Source of the DNA: Chrysomallon squamiferum
Taxonomy: Eukaryota > Mollusca > Gastropoda > Neomphalida > Peltospiridae
Direction of reading: 5' to 3'
Length of the DNA stretch: 64,000 nt
Assembly: GCA_012295275.1 (NCBI GenBank)
Contig: CM022669.1
Location: forward strand, 1,791,140 to 1,855,139
Position 1 is the stretch's first letter. Each line of letters begins with the position of its first letter. A model generated the notes under the pieces. The model did no database searches and had not been told where the DNA came from. It saw nothing but the letters and a program-made list of their open reading frames with translations. This document shows, piece after piece, positions 63,010 through 64,000 of this stretch. A program made the position numbers and the translations under genes.

Positions 63010-64000
63010 GTATCCTTGTTGTAGTTGTTTGTTTTACTTGGCATTAATTATGTGAACACAGCTGGAGTGTGAACAGGTCAGTGAATTAAATATAAGTGCT
63101 AATTTAATGGAATATTAGCATATAATTATTATGTTTATATCCTGAAAATTAACAGTGAATTATATACTAGTAATAATAATAAACTGACACAATACAATAT
63201 TAAATAAATTATAATAAAACTGAACAAGATAATAATAATAATTATAAATTGTTATAGTAATAGATACTAACTAAAACAAAAAAAACATTTTTTTATTTTT
63301 TTAATAAATATATTGTAACTATGATAGATTTATAATAATATCTCTGACATTAAGAAGAAATTAATATTAAACTCAGATTAAACAATTATTTTAACTTATT
63401 GGTGCTTAGCAACAGGTCTGAAAAATAAAGAAAATTCTTGTTTTGTGACTATATCTCTATAAAATTAACTTATAATTTATGGTAAAATTTAGTTACTGAC
63501 ATACTTTGCTAACAATAATTTCAGAAATATTTGTATGTTGTTACATTTTAAGTTCATTTATCAAATATATTTATCTAGAAGCCTTTGACGTTAATTAGCC
63601 ATTAATGTATTATTAAATATTCATAATTGTTAGATTAAACATAATCAATTACTTGAGGGATAATTTAGTAGAATATTAAAATATTAGTAGTATATTAAAA
63701 TTGTTTTAAATATGTTTCAATTAAACAAGCTTTGCATTTAAAGCTTGCAAACATATTTTGACATGATTCTTATTGCATTTCACATATGGCATAAGCAGCA
63801 TGCGTGTTACGTTTAATGTTTAAAATGATATATATTTATCTTAATTCAAATGATAGAATGTAACTGGTTAGAAGTAAATTAACAGTTCAAAATTAATTGT
63901 TCTTTTATCAGTCTTTATTTTTAAAGATTTTATGACTGCTTTTCAGTCGTGCCTGTTCCTTTATTAAAGTTTATTTATTTATTTATTTATTTATTTATCA
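63010..64000 (+). other. CRTC: Start of a long CRTC intron 3
   Basis: Begins with the donor GTATCCTTG after the codon for Arg118. AT-rich with no further exon before the window edge; ends in a (TTTA)n run from about 63965. Confidence 0.7.

Overview
This is animal nuclear DNA: strongly AT-rich, full of introns, with consensus GT-AG splice sites, long introns, many microsatellites and several DNA-transposon remnants. The seven protein-coding genes found are conserved across bilaterians and their exons align closely with the vertebrate proteins I know. The base composition and the scattered transposon relics would fit a lophotrochozoan such as a mollusc, possibly a cephalopod, but nothing here proves the taxon. 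There are no operons, CRISPR arrays, phage or bacterial features.

Layout, left to right. (1) 79-5843, minus: a METTL25B/RRNAD1-type methyltransferase-like gene whose 3' end runs off the left edge. (2) 5844-17566: gene-poor repeat-rich DNA with a perfect 29-bp hairpin, a dispersed repeat pair and a decayed hAT transposase gene (14640-16330). (3) 17567-24847, minus: complete NGLY1 (cytosolic peptide:N-glycanase), 5 exons. (4) 25838-35510, plus: complete CCDC112, 14 exons, divergent from NGLY1 across about 1 kb. (5) 38069-41995, minus: complete AMACR (peroxisomal alpha-methylacyl-CoA racemase), 6 coding exons plus a probable 5'UTR exon, ending in the peroxisomal signal SKL. (6) 45654-57343, plus: complete NCBP1 (nuclear cap-binding protein CBP80), 22 exons, with one U12-type intron and one GC-AG intron. 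(7) 58710-59587, minus: complete SDHAF4 (succinate dehydrogenase assembly factor 4), 2 exons. (8) 62250-63009 onward, plus: the first three coding exons of a CREB-regulated transcription coactivator (CRTC), which runs off the right edge.

The genes do not form one pathway. They cover RNA/methyltransferase biology, ER-associated glycoprotein clearance, centriolar satellites, branched-chain lipid oxidation, mRNA cap binding, mitochondrial complex II assembly and cAMP signalling. The arrangement alternates divergent pairs (NGLY1/CCDC112, AMACR/NCBP1, SDHAF4/CRTC) with convergent pairs (CCDC112/AMACR, NCBP1/SDHAF4).

The most unusual structure is in CCDC112. A 145-bp segment holding the 3' splice site and first 67 bases of exon 4 is duplicated in inverted orientation inside intron 5, 142/145 identical. 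The pre-mRNA can therefore form a long near-perfect duplex that covers an exon-intron junction and loops out exon 5. Other items worth a second look are two copies of a foldback element with matching 4-bp target duplications, a TA-flanked inverted-repeat element, a short element that keeps only a transposase C-terminus between degraded terminal repeats, and two U12-like introns.
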